This document shows, piece after piece, positions 45,780-53,963 of a stretch of 64,000 nt of DNA. Every line of letters begins with the position of its first letter. The first letter of the stretch is position 1. Both the position numbers and the translations under genes were made by a program. The notes beneath the pieces were generated by a model, which saw only the letters and a list, made by a program, of their open reading frames with translations, was not told the origin of the DNA and did not search any database. This stretch comes from Chitinophaga pinensis (GTDB lineage: Bacteria; Bacteroidota; Bacteroidia; Chitinophagales; CAMDFR01), in NCBI GenBank assembly GCA_945860705.1, contig CAMART010000006.1, positions 62,001-126,000 on the forward strand. Reading direction: 5' to 3'.

Positions 45780-46096
45780 AATATACGATTACAATAAGTA
45801 TCATTCTACTAGCTGTATTATTTTTTTATAGCTCATGTAGTAAATATTGTGTTCAATGCAAAACGATGCATCGAACATATTTACTTCATAAAGGTATAGA
45901 TACGATAGAGTTTGAAACATTTGGTAAATATGAAAATATACAATTAGATTTAAATAATAAATTGATAAATGAAAATTATAGATATATAACTCAATTATAT
46001 GACAGTATTTATTATGAAGACTATTGTGGTAATAAAGAAATTGAAATTTTAAAATCATCAGACCATGCAAAAAAATATTGCTATCCTTTGGATTAG
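45761..46096 (+). CDS. Small Cys-rich lipoprotein, third paralogue (diverged)
   Basis: The 111-residue protein has the lipobox FYSSC, then SKYCVQCKTM (C-x2-C), EDYCGNKEIEIL and CYPLD at the end, so all conserved Cys positions remain although other sequence has drifted. The N-terminus MLSNKI reads from the end codons of the second gene. The next gene starts at 46065, 32 nt before its stop, within the codons before CYPLD. Confidence 0.78.
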   Translation: MLSNKIKYTITISIILLAVLFFYSSCSKYCVQCKTMHRTYLLHKGIDTIEFETFGKYENIQLDLNNKLINENYRYITQLYDSIYYEDYCGNKEIEILKSSDHAKKYCYPLD

Positions 46097-46370
46097 TATA
46101 ATCATATTATTTACTACATATTCATGCAAAAACTATAATTGTATTGAATGTGAATGGAGATATTCTGCTGGACCATATTATAATTTAAATACAAATGATA
46201 CAGTAGTATTAACTTTAAGAAATGAATATGTTTTAGATACTCTTGAAAAATATTATTCTATCGGATATGTTAAAGTACCAATAAATGGTAGTCACAACCT
46301 TGTAAAATTTGAATATTGTGAAAAGGATAACAATTATTATTTATATAGTCAATATATTGATTGTTATTAA
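46065..46370 (+). CDS. Small Cys-rich lipoprotein, fourth paralogue (most diverged)
   Basis: The 101-residue protein has the lipobox TTYSC, NYNCIECEW (C-x2-C), VKFEYCEKDNNYY and a final Cys in DCY. It keeps the spacing of the Cys pair and EYC but loses the CxPxK end, matching its position as last of the array with no gene overlapping its end. The 770-aa T9SS gene starts 12 nt after its stop. Confidence 0.72.
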   Translation: MQKNIAILWISIIILFTTYSCKNYNCIECEWRYSAGPYYNLNTNDTVVLTLRNEYVLDTLEKYYSIGYVKVPINGSHNLVKFEYCEKDNNYYLYSQYIDCY

Positions 46371-46382
46371 AAATATAAAATT

Positions 46383-48695
46383 ATGAAAAAAGTAATAATT
46401 AGTATTTTATTATTGGGAGTATTTAATATTATATACTGTCAATTATTTAACTATACAAATCATTTAGAGCAATATTGGAACTATAGGTATGCACTGCTGG
46501 GCGATGCTATAGATCCAAACTATTATAGATGGGAGCCAGGTTTTGTAGAAGTAGGTAGTGAATCAGGTACTAGCATCCCTATGTTTGTACGAAAAAGAAT
46601 CATTAAAGCTGATGCTTCTTTCCCTTATGACTGGGCATATCTTAATACTTATGATGGTTTGTTTAATCCAAATTATTATGGTAAAGATACTGGAGGTTCT
46701 TGTTCAAATCTTGGAATATATCCATGTGAAGAATTGCCTTGCGATCCAATTATTCCTCAAGTAAAGTCTGGAATTAATGTTTGGTCTGATGCTCCTACAG
46801 ATTTAGGTAAGTATATGCAAGTTCTAGCTACTGAATACGAATTGCTTCGCAGAGAAAATAATCCTGCAAGGTATGCTACCTTGCAAGAGATAAAATACAC
46901 ATTAGATGCGGTTACAAGAATGGATTTATTTGCAGAAGCATACTATTATAATGATCCTTCAAGAGCTTCATTAAATGGCTACTTCTATAGAGATGATGTT
47001 CCAGCTAATTTTTCTACTACAGGTTGCAAATTTGGATGTGCACCAGATTTTAGCTCGCCTGGTGTTGGCTTACCTAAACCTCAGCCATTTGATTATAATG
47101 ATTTTACACTTCAGTCATCTACAGGTTCTTGTTCCGAAGGTGGGGATGAAGAAGCTTGTGATGGAGGTGGTCATTTTCAACATGGTCATTTTAATGAAGA
47201 AAGTCATGATCAAATGATAAAATTGATTCAAGGATTGGCTTTTATAGTTAAATATGTTCATGTTGATGGAGTTGATGATGATGCTAGAAATCATATACAT
47301 AGAATGATTAAGTATTTACAAGGTCCTTTAGGTTTATATATGCTTTATAGACCTGATGGTACCCAAGTTTGCCGTGGAGGTCAATCTATCTGGTATTCTA
47401 CTCCTTTATTGGGAATTCAAGAAAAATGGGGCAATGGAGCTGAAGCAATTGGTATTCCAGTAGCTGCATCTAATTCTCCAGTTTGGAATGCTTCACAGCT
47501 TTTCTTTTTCGATCCCTTTGCTAGGTTAGGTAGAATTCCCGTTGGTACTATTTATAGAAGAAGTAGTGGAGGTCGTTCAACAGTTGCTCCTTTTAGTCTT
47601 GAATTATTTTCAAATTTATATATTTTAAATGATGATTACTCTAAAGGGATTTTTCCTATACCACCTCGAACAAGAAGACCTTTATTAACTGGTATGTCAG
47701 TAGGTTATACGAGAGACATCCCTTGTGTAAATAAGCCAGTTGAATATATTTATGATATTACTTTAGAGTTGATGGCATCAAATTTACATGATTATAAATC
47801 ATTCACTCCTAAGATATTTGTAGAGAATATGTTAAATAAAATATCTTTTAAAGGATATACTTCTCATATGGCATATGAATGGAGTGAACCACTATTTGGA
47901 TGTGAACATGAATCAAGGTTTTATTACGTACCAAATCAAGATTGTGAGCCTAGTGATATAAATAGTAGAGAACATCTAGAAAGAAATGGATTGCAGTATA
48001 TGTTGATGTTCAATTTATATTGTCTTACTTATGGAAAATCTATTTTTGATGCAGCAAGTGACAAAGTGTATAATGCATATATGCCAATTTATGATAGAGT
48101 GATTACACATGAATTTCCTTATACAAGTACAAATTATATAGCACCAGTAGAAATCAATAACTTAAATATAGAAGCAGCAAATTCGCTATATATAGATTGT
48201 AAAATAAAATCAGATGGGCGCATCAATTTTACTGCACCACATACTATTATAGGTCCAAACTTTGGTACTGAATTAGGAGCAGTTGTAAATATCACTAATG
48301 AGCGAATGAAGTGTGATGCTAATTTTGTAAAAGAGTATAGACCACTAGCTACACACTATAGAAGAGCAAATCCTAATCCTACAGAAGAAGTTGAATATAT
48401 GCCAAACAATGAAACACTAGACCTATCAAAACTAGAACATTATATAAAAGTATTTCCAAATCCATCCAATAATGAAATAAATATAGGAATAGCAGTACTT
48501 AAGAATGAGAATTGTAGTATAGAAGTTTTTGATATGTATGGAAGATCAATAAAAAATATAGCCAATCAAATAATACTTGAGCGAGGAGCTACAGATTTCA
48601 AACTATACAAAAAAGATTTTACTTCAGGAAACTATTTAGTAAAAATAATTATTGGAGACAATGTAGAAACTAAGAAGATTTGTTTTGTAGATTAA
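46383..48695 (+). CDS. Large secreted protein of unknown function with T9SS signal
   Basis: I do not recognise a domain in the 770-residue protein. It has a signal peptide (MKKVIISILLLGVFNIIYC), a Cys-containing first half (GGSCSNLGIYPCEELPCDP, TGCKFGCAP) and a His/Glu-rich segment HFQHGHFNEESHDQMIKLIQGLAFIVKYV at about residues 260-300 that could bind metal. Helical repeats around it recall alpha/alpha-barrel enzymes. Residues about 690-770 (IKVFPNPSNNEINIGI to TKKICFVD) are a type A T9SS sorting domain. It closes the seven-gene block and may use the lipoproteins encoded just before it. Confidence 0.7.
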   Translation: MKKVIISILLLGVFNIIYCQLFNYTNHLEQYWNYRYALLGDAIDPNYYRWEPGFVEVGSESGTSIPMFVRKRIIKADASFPYDWAYLNTYDGLFNPNYYGKDTGGSCSNLGIYPCEELPCDPIIPQVKSGINVWSDAPTDLGKYMQVLATEYELLRRENNPARYATLQEIKYTLDAVTRMDLFAEAYYYNDPSRASLNGYFYRDDVPANFSTTGCKFGCAPDFSSPGVGLPKPQPFDYNDFTLQSSTGSCSEGGDEEACDGGGHFQHGHFNEESHDQMIKLIQGLAFIVKYVHVDGVDDDARNHIHRMIKYLQGPLGLYMLYRPDGTQVCRGGQSIWYSTPLLGIQEKWGNGAEAIGIPVAASNSPVWNASQLFFFDPFARLGRIPVGTIYRRSSGGRSTVAPFSLELFSNLYILNDDYSKGIFPIPPRTRRPLLTGMSVGYTRDIPCVNKPVEYIYDITLELMASNLHDYKSFTPKIFVENMLNKISFKGYTSHMAYEWSEPLFGCEHESRFYYVPNQDCEPSDINSREHLERNGLQYMLMFNLYCLTYGKSIFDAASDKVYNAYMPIYDRVITHEFPYTSTNYIAPVEINNLNIEAANSLYIDCKIKSDGRINFTAPHTIIGPNFGTELGAVVNITNERMKCDANFVKEYRPLATHYRRANPNPTEEVEYMPNNETLDLSKLEHYIKVFPNPSNNEINIGIAVLKNENCSIEVFDMYGRSIKNIANQIILERGATDFKLYKKDFTSGNYLVKIIIGDNVETKKICFVD

Positions 48696-49298
48696 TCAAA
48701 TCAACGATATCAACTCATCACAAAAATCATGGTCGTATTTTTGGGCAGAGGCTATGATAGTGAGTCTATTTTTTCGGTATTGTTGCATTAGATTTTTATA
48801 CCAGATAATTCCTTCTTCATCAAAGTTGGCGGTAGGTTCGTCGAGTAGCATCATATCTGATTGAGTAAATAATGCTAAGACTAGTTTCAATCTTTGTTTC
48901 ATTCCACTCGAATAATTTTTGATAGCTTTTTTTCTATCATATGGAAGTAGTTTGTAGATTGTATCTATACTTTCTCCACTCAATACTTTTTTAAAACTAA
49001 AATGAAAATCGAGCAGTTCTTCCATAGAATAATCTTCTATAAGTTCTAGATATGGAGTAGCGATACATATGTGCTGATAGATTTCTTCTACAGCTATATT
49101 TTTGTTTTGCTGGGTATATGATACTGTTCCTTCATTTGGCGATATGGTGCCAGCTATTATTTGCAAAAGGGTAGATTTGCCTACCCCATTATGTCCATAT
49201 ATGGCATATATTTTACTTTCTTCAAAAGTATAACTAAAGTCTTTTATTATTTCTTGTTGCGCAAAACGCTTAGATATATTCTGTAGACTAACGATCAT
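48696..49298 (-). CDS. ABC transporter ATP-binding protein
   Basis: The 200-residue ATPase has Walker A GHNGVGKS, the signature YSSGMKQRLKLVLALF, Walker B MMLLDEPTANFD and a switch His-like region. Its compact size resembles CcmA-type heme-exporter ATPases. No permease gene is adjacent; it is the last gene of the lpxC-fabZ/lpxA unit and overlaps lpxA by 11 nt. The substrate is unknown. Confidence 0.85.
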   Translation of the reverse strand: MIVSLQNISKRFAQQEIIKDFSYTFEESKIYAIYGHNGVGKSTLLQIIAGTISPNEGTVSYTQQNKNIAVEEIYQHICIATPYLELIEDYSMEELLDFHFSFKKVLSGESIDTIYKLLPYDRKKAIKNYSSGMKQRLKLVLALFTQSDMMLLDEPTANFDEEGIIWYKNLMQQYRKNRLTIIASAQKYDHDFCDELISLI

Positions 49299-50073
49299 TT
49301 CGGCTATTAAATCCTTTTAATACTCCCGGTTTACTGCTTTCTACAAATGCAACAATCTCATCTCTCAAATCACTCACAGGAAGTTCTGCTTCTATTTTTT
49401 CGATTGCATTTTTTGAGTTGAAACCCATCACAAATAAATATCGATATACATCATGTATGGCATTGATTTGTTCGTTGGTATATCCACGTCTTTTGAGTCC
49501 TACTGAGTTTACACCAGCATATACTGTCGGGTGTCGAGCAGCTTTGATATATGGAGGTATATCTTTATTGAGCATACATCCACCAGATATAAACGAATGT
49601 TTTCCTATTCGTAGAAATTGAGAAATATTTACAGAGCCAGCCAATATTACATAATCTTCAAGTACGATATGACCTGCAAGATTAGAATTGTTTGCTAGTA
49701 TACAATGGTTGCCTATGATACAATCATGTGCTATATGCACATATGCCATCAGCATACAATCACTTCCTATGATAGTAGTGTTGCTGTATGTAGTTCCTCT
49801 ATTGATAGTTACAAACTCACGGATGATAGTTCTATCACCGATAACGCTCGTAGTTTTTTCGCCTTTGTATTTCAAATCTTGTGGTGGTGCACTTACTACA
49901 GCACCTTGAAATATCTTACAGTCATTGCCTATACGCGCACCATTCATGATAGATGCGTATGGACCAATCCAACAGTTGTCGCCTATCACTACATCTTCTT
50001 CTATATATGCAAATGCCTCTATTGTTACGTTTTTCCCAATTATTGCATTGGGGTGTATGTGTGCTAATCCCAT
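49288..50073 (-). CDS. lpxA: UDP-N-acetylglucosamine acyltransferase
   Basis: The 261-residue protein is a left-handed beta-helix acyltransferase of lipid A synthesis. Hexapeptide repeats fill the first 190 residues (AHIHPNAIIGKNVTIEAFAYIEEDVVIGDNCWIGP), with the catalytic region LMAYVHIAHDCIIGNHCILANNSNLAGHI (His) and the C-terminal helices VGLKRRGYTNEQINAIHDVYRYLF. The start shares one base with the lpxC-fabZ stop (TAATG), so the two lipid A steps are made together. Confidence 0.95.
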   Translation of the reverse strand: MGLAHIHPNAIIGKNVTIEAFAYIEEDVVIGDNCWIGPYASIMNGARIGNDCKIFQGAVVSAPPQDLKYKGEKTTSVIGDRTIIREFVTINRGTTYSNTTIIGSDCMLMAYVHIAHDCIIGNHCILANNSNLAGHIVLEDYVILAGSVNISQFLRIGKHSFISGGCMLNKDIPPYIKAARHPTVYAGVNSVGLKRRGYTNEQINAIHDVYRYLFVMGFNSKNAIEKIEAELPVSDLRDEIVAFVESSKPGVLKGFNSRNDR

Positions 50074-51470
50074 TATTTCTCAGTGGTTCTTTTGTTAATA
50101 ATAGCCACCAACTCCGCTTCTGCCACCACATTGTCGCCTACAAATGCCGTTCCTCTCATTTCTATGATGCCTCTTCTGATAGGGCTACTCAATTCTAGTT
50201 TAAAAATAAGCGTATCTCCAGGTATCACTTTTTGTCTAAATTTTACTTTATCTATTTTCATGAAATAGGTATCATAGTCACTTGCATTGTCTACAGAATT
50301 TAATGCTAATATCCCTCCAGTTTGCGCCATTGCTTCTATTTGAAGCACGCCCGGCATTACAGGATTACTTGGAAAATGTCCTTGAAAAAACGGTTCATTG
50401 AAAGTCACATTTTTTACACCTACTACATACTTTTCATTCAAGTCAATGATTTTGTCTACCAATAAAAAAGGATATCGGTGAGGCAACATTTTTTCAATGT
50501 CTTGTATATTGTATATCGGTTTTTTATTTGGGTCGTATACGGGCACTTCTACTTTGCTTTTTACAGCTTTGATATGTGCTTTTAGTTTTTTGGCAAATTC
50601 TACATTGCTTTTGTGACCGGGTTTTGTAGCGATGATATGTGCTTTTATAGGCATGCCTATAAGTGCTAAATCGCCTACTATATCAAGTAGTTTATGTCGT
50701 GCAGGTTCGTTAGGATATCTGAGTTCTACATTATTTAATATTCCTTCTTTTACCACTTTTATATCTGGTTTATTAAATAGAACTGCTAGTTTTTGAATTT
50801 CTTCTTCGTTGATAGTTTTATCTACCACTACTATGGCATTATCCAAGTCGCCACCTTTTATCAAGTTGGCTTGCATGAGCATTTCTAGTTCATGAAGAAA
50901 ACAGAATGTACGAGCTTGCGAAAATTGTTCTTTAAAATCAGACATTTTATCTAGTGATGCATGTTGCTGACCCAAAGTTGGAGATTTATAATCAATAAGA
51001 GCAGTTACTTTATATCTATCGCTAGGCATCGCCAGCATTTCTACTCCTGTCTCCGGGTCTATATAGTGTATGTTGGTGCGTAGTTCAAATTCTTCGCGTT
51101 GCACATCTAGTGTTTCTATTCCTGCATTTTCTAGCAAATCTATAAAAGGTTTAGAGCTACCATCGAGTATTGGAATCTCTGCACCCGTCACTTGTATGAG
51201 TATATTGTCTATTTGCAAACCACAAATAGCTGCTAAACAATGCTCAATAGTGGTTACTGCGGCTTTACCTTTTTCAAGTGTAGTACCTCTAGCCACAGTA
51301 GTCACTAAGTCAGCATCAGCGGGTATTATAGGCTCGCCTTCCAAGTCTATTCTTTGAAATTTTATACCATGATTAGCTGGAGCTGGATTGAATTTCACCT
51401 CGTTGCTTTCACCTGTATGTAGACCTACACCATTTATTGAAATGGATTTTTTTATCGTTGTTTGAAACAA
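50073..51470 (-). CDS. lpxC-fabZ: Bifunctional LpxC-FabZ: UDP-3-O-acyl-GlcNAc deacetylase / hydroxyacyl-ACP dehydratase
   Basis: The fusion is typical of Bacteroidota. The N-terminal part (about 310 residues) is LpxC: TTIKKSISINGVGLHTGE, TIEHCLAAICGLQIDN (zinc His) and RHKLLDIVGDLALIG (second zinc His/Asp). The C-terminal part (about 150 residues) is FabZ: MLPHRYPFLLVDKI and GHFPSNPVMPGVLQIEAMAQTGG with the catalytic His and Glu. I placed the start at the TTG 51470 because a -7 box TATTTTTG (51491-51498) lies upstream and the LpxC homology begins there. An ATG-led frame extends to 51515 but would include that promoter box. Confidence 0.93.
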   Translation of the reverse strand: MFQTTIKKSISINGVGLHTGESNEVKFNPAPANHGIKFQRIDLEGEPIIPADADLVTTVARGTTLEKGKAAVTTIEHCLAAICGLQIDNILIQVTGAEIPILDGSSKPFIDLLENAGIETLDVQREEFELRTNIHYIDPETGVEMLAMPSDRYKVTALIDYKSPTLGQQHASLDKMSDFKEQFSQARTFCFLHELEMLMQANLIKGGDLDNAIVVVDKTINEEEIQKLAVLFNKPDIKVVKEGILNNVELRYPNEPARHKLLDIVGDLALIGMPIKAHIIATKPGHKSNVEFAKKLKAHIKAVKSKVEVPVYDPNKKPIYNIQDIEKMLPHRYPFLLVDKIIDLNEKYVVGVKNVTFNEPFFQGHFPSNPVMPGVLQIEAMAQTGGILALNSVDNASDYDTYFMKIDKVKFRQKVIPGDTLIFKLELSSPIRRGIIEMRGTAFVGDNVVAEAELVAIINKRTTEK

Positions 51471-51490
51471 AATATTTAGATTTTGGACAG

Positions 51491-51498
51491 CAAAAATA
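51491..51498 (-). promoter_or_regulatory. Bacteroidota -7 promoter box (TATTTTTG) before lpxC-fabZ
   Basis: TATTTTTG matches TAnnTTTG and sits inside the longer potential reading frame; transcription would begin near 51485, which favours the TTG start at 51470. Confidence 0.45.
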
Positions 51499-51639
51499 AC
51501 TAAAATTAGCATCAATTTGCATCACTTATTAATGAATAAGAGGATAATAACATTATATGCACATATTACAAAGCGATAATGATGTATTCATATTATTCTT
51601 GTAGATTTACAATTCATCATGAATATTTGAAATAAACAC

Positions 51640-53832
51640 ATGCCAAATAATAGAAATAGCATACCAAGAAAGAAAAATAATCCACCTAAAAAAAACACGT
51701 CTATACATAAAACCAATACCACTAGCGAATCTCCAGATAGGTATTTACTTCATTTTCTGAAAAGTAGTGACTCAAAGACTTTTAAAAGAGAGGAGGTACT
51801 CAAAAAAATGCTCAAAAAATACAGCATTGAAATAGCAGAACTTGCTATAAATATATTGATAGAACAAGATAAGCTTCAAGAAATAAGTCCTAATGTATTT
51901 AAACTAAAAGCATCTAATAAAGGAAAAAATGTAGTAGAAGGTAAAATAGATATGACTAAAACAGGAGGCGGATTTTTGATCAGTAGCCAACTGGATAGAG
52001 ATGCATTCATAAGTGCACGAAACCTCAATACTGCACTAGATGGCGATACGGTTTTAGCCAATATCACTAAAGGAAACGGAAGACCTGAGGGCGAAGTAGT
52101 AGAAGTGCTCAAAAGAAACAAAACTGCTTTCATAGGTACACTTGAAGTAAGCGAAAAGTTTGCTTTTTTCATTGCGAATAGTACCAAAATGCCATTGGAT
52201 ATATTTGTGCCACTAGGCAAAACAAAAGGCGCTACCAACGGCTCAAAAGTACTCGTGGAGATGACTCGATATGAGCCAGGAATGAAAAGTCCCGAAGGCG
52301 AAGTAGTAGAGATACTCAGCGAGTCGAGCAATTCAGACCTTGAAATGAAATCTATATTGATAGATAATGGGTTTAATATCACTTTTCCTCCTGATGTGAT
52401 AGCAGAAAGTGAAAAAGTAAGCGAAGTAATCACTGCAGCCGAAATAGCAAAAAGAATGGACTATAGAGAAATTTGTACTTTCACTATAGACCCATTGGAT
52501 GCAAAAGATTTTGATGATGCACTTTCTATTCGTCAGCTTGCCAATGGCAACTGGGAAGTAGGAGTACATATAGCGGATGTATCTCATTTTGTAAAAGAAG
52601 GCACTGCACTAGATAAAGAAGCTTTTGAAAGAAGTACTTCCGTTTATTTGCCAGATAGAGTTTGTCCTATGTTTCCAGAGCATATCAGCAATTTTATTTG
52701 TTCGCTGAGGCCACATGAAGAGAAACTTTGCTTTGCTACTATTTTTGAGTTTGATCACAAACATAAAGTAGTGGAATACAAATTTGGAAGAACGATCATC
52801 AAGTCATTCAGAAGATTTACTTATGAAGAAGCGCAAGAAGTGATAGAAACAAAAGTAGGTGATTATGCAACTGAAATTCTAAAACTCAATGAAATAGCTT
52901 TAAAACTGCGTGCAGAGAAATTTAAAAATGGAGCAGTTGCGTTTGAAGCACCAGAAGTAAAATTCAGACTAGACGAAACAGGCAAACCAGTAGATGTATA
53001 TGTGAAAGAACGAAAAGAAGCACATATGCTTATAGAAGATTTTATGTTGCTAGCCAATAAAATGGTAGCGATGTATGTATCTAAACTCAAAGTGAAAAAA
53101 GCTCAAGTGCCAATGGTATTCAGAGTGCACGATAAACCTGATATGAAAAAATTGGAAGTGTTTTCTGAGACTGCCAAACGATTTGGTTATAATCTAAAAT
53201 TTGAAGATCCACGTCAAGTATCTTATCAACTCAATGCATTTTTCAAATTAATCAGTGGTAGACCAGAACAAAACATTTTGGAAAGCTTGGCTATACGTTC
53301 TATGGCTAAGGCCGTATACACTACAAAAAATATAGGGCACTATGGATTGGCATTTGATTATTACTCGCACTTCACCTCACCAATACGTCGATATCCAGAT
53401 GTGATGGCGCATAGAATATTGGAGGAATGTTTAGCAGAGGAAAATCCACCGCTCAGTGCAGATGCATTGGAAGAAAGATGCGTGCATTGTAGCAATCAAG
53501 AACGTGCCGCTATGACCGCTGAGCGTGAAGCCGTGAAATACAAACAGTGCGAATATCTACTGGAAAAAATAGGAGAGGAGTTTGATGGAATTATTTCTGG
53601 GGTGATACAAGGTGGAGTGTTTGTAGAACTCAAAGCCAATAAATGCGAGGGTTTCATCCCTGTTACAAAATTGGGCTACGATACCTTTGTATTTGATGAA
53701 GAAAAAGTAAGACTAGTAGGACGCACCGGAAAACAAATCTATCAACTCAGTGATGAAATAGCTGTACGAGTAAAATCTGTAAGTCTCAGCGACAAAAGAA
53801 TTGAGTTTGAATTGAAAGACGAAGAAGTATAA
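51640..53832 (+). CDS. rnr: Ribonuclease R
   Basis: The 730-residue 3'-5' exoribonuclease has a basic Lys/Asn-rich N-terminus, a winged-helix lead (LLHFLKSSDSKTFKREEVLKKMLKKYS), cold-shock domains, and the RNB catalytic domain with DPLDAKDFDDALSI (four acidic residues for Mg binding), VGVHIADVSHFVKEGTALDKEAFERSTSVYLPDRVCPMFPEHISN and YSHFTSPIRRYPDVMAHR. The C-terminal S1 domain runs from FDGIISGVIQGGVFVEL. It degrades structured RNA. The start ATG at 51640 leads a divergent unit from lpxC-fabZ. Confidence 0.95.
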   Translation: MPNNRNSIPRKKNNPPKKNTSIHKTNTTSESPDRYLLHFLKSSDSKTFKREEVLKKMLKKYSIEIAELAINILIEQDKLQEISPNVFKLKASNKGKNVVEGKIDMTKTGGGFLISSQLDRDAFISARNLNTALDGDTVLANITKGNGRPEGEVVEVLKRNKTAFIGTLEVSEKFAFFIANSTKMPLDIFVPLGKTKGATNGSKVLVEMTRYEPGMKSPEGEVVEILSESSNSDLEMKSILIDNGFNITFPPDVIAESEKVSEVITAAEIAKRMDYREICTFTIDPLDAKDFDDALSIRQLANGNWEVGVHIADVSHFVKEGTALDKEAFERSTSVYLPDRVCPMFPEHISNFICSLRPHEEKLCFATIFEFDHKHKVVEYKFGRTIIKSFRRFTYEEAQEVIETKVGDYATEILKLNEIALKLRAEKFKNGAVAFEAPEVKFRLDETGKPVDVYVKERKEAHMLIEDFMLLANKMVAMYVSKLKVKKAQVPMVFRVHDKPDMKKLEVFSETAKRFGYNLKFEDPRQVSYQLNAFFKLISGRPEQNILESLAIRSMAKAVYTTKNIGHYGLAFDYYSHFTSPIRRYPDVMAHRILEECLAEENPPLSADALEERCVHCSNQERAAMTAEREAVKYKQCEYLLEKIGEEFDGIISGVIQGGVFVELKANKCEGFIPVTKLGYDTFVFDEEKVRLVGRTGKQIYQLSDEIAVRVKSVSLSDKRIEFELKDEEV

Positions 53833-53857
53833 ATCTAATGTTGAATTTTGAATGTTG

Positions 53858-53873
53858 TCACGCCAAGGCGTGA
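53858..53873. repeat. Perfect 16-bp palindrome TCACGCCAAGGCGTGA
   Basis: An exact inverted repeat of 7 bp arms round a 2-bp centre sits 26 nt after the rnr stop. Related copies lie at 34996-35011 and 61865-61881; see findings. Confidence 0.85.
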
Positions 53874-53920
53874 TTGAATGATGTATATAGTAAACAATAT
53901 TAAATTATAATTCTTTGCTC

Positions 53921-53945
53921 CATGGTTTGTGGCTCACAAACCATG
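53921..53945. terminator. Terminator hairpin between rnr and the P-type ATPase gene
   Basis: A perfect 11-bp stem (53921-53931 with 53935-53945) has a 3-nt loop, flanked by AT-rich sequence. It can serve both convergent genes. Confidence 0.7.
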
Positions 53946-53963
53946 AAATAAAATAACTAAAAA

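Noticed and set aside
45145-46370. Toxin-antitoxin or bacteriocin cluster
   Set aside because: All four products are lipoproteins with the same Cys frame; no antitoxin, immunity or transport gene is near.
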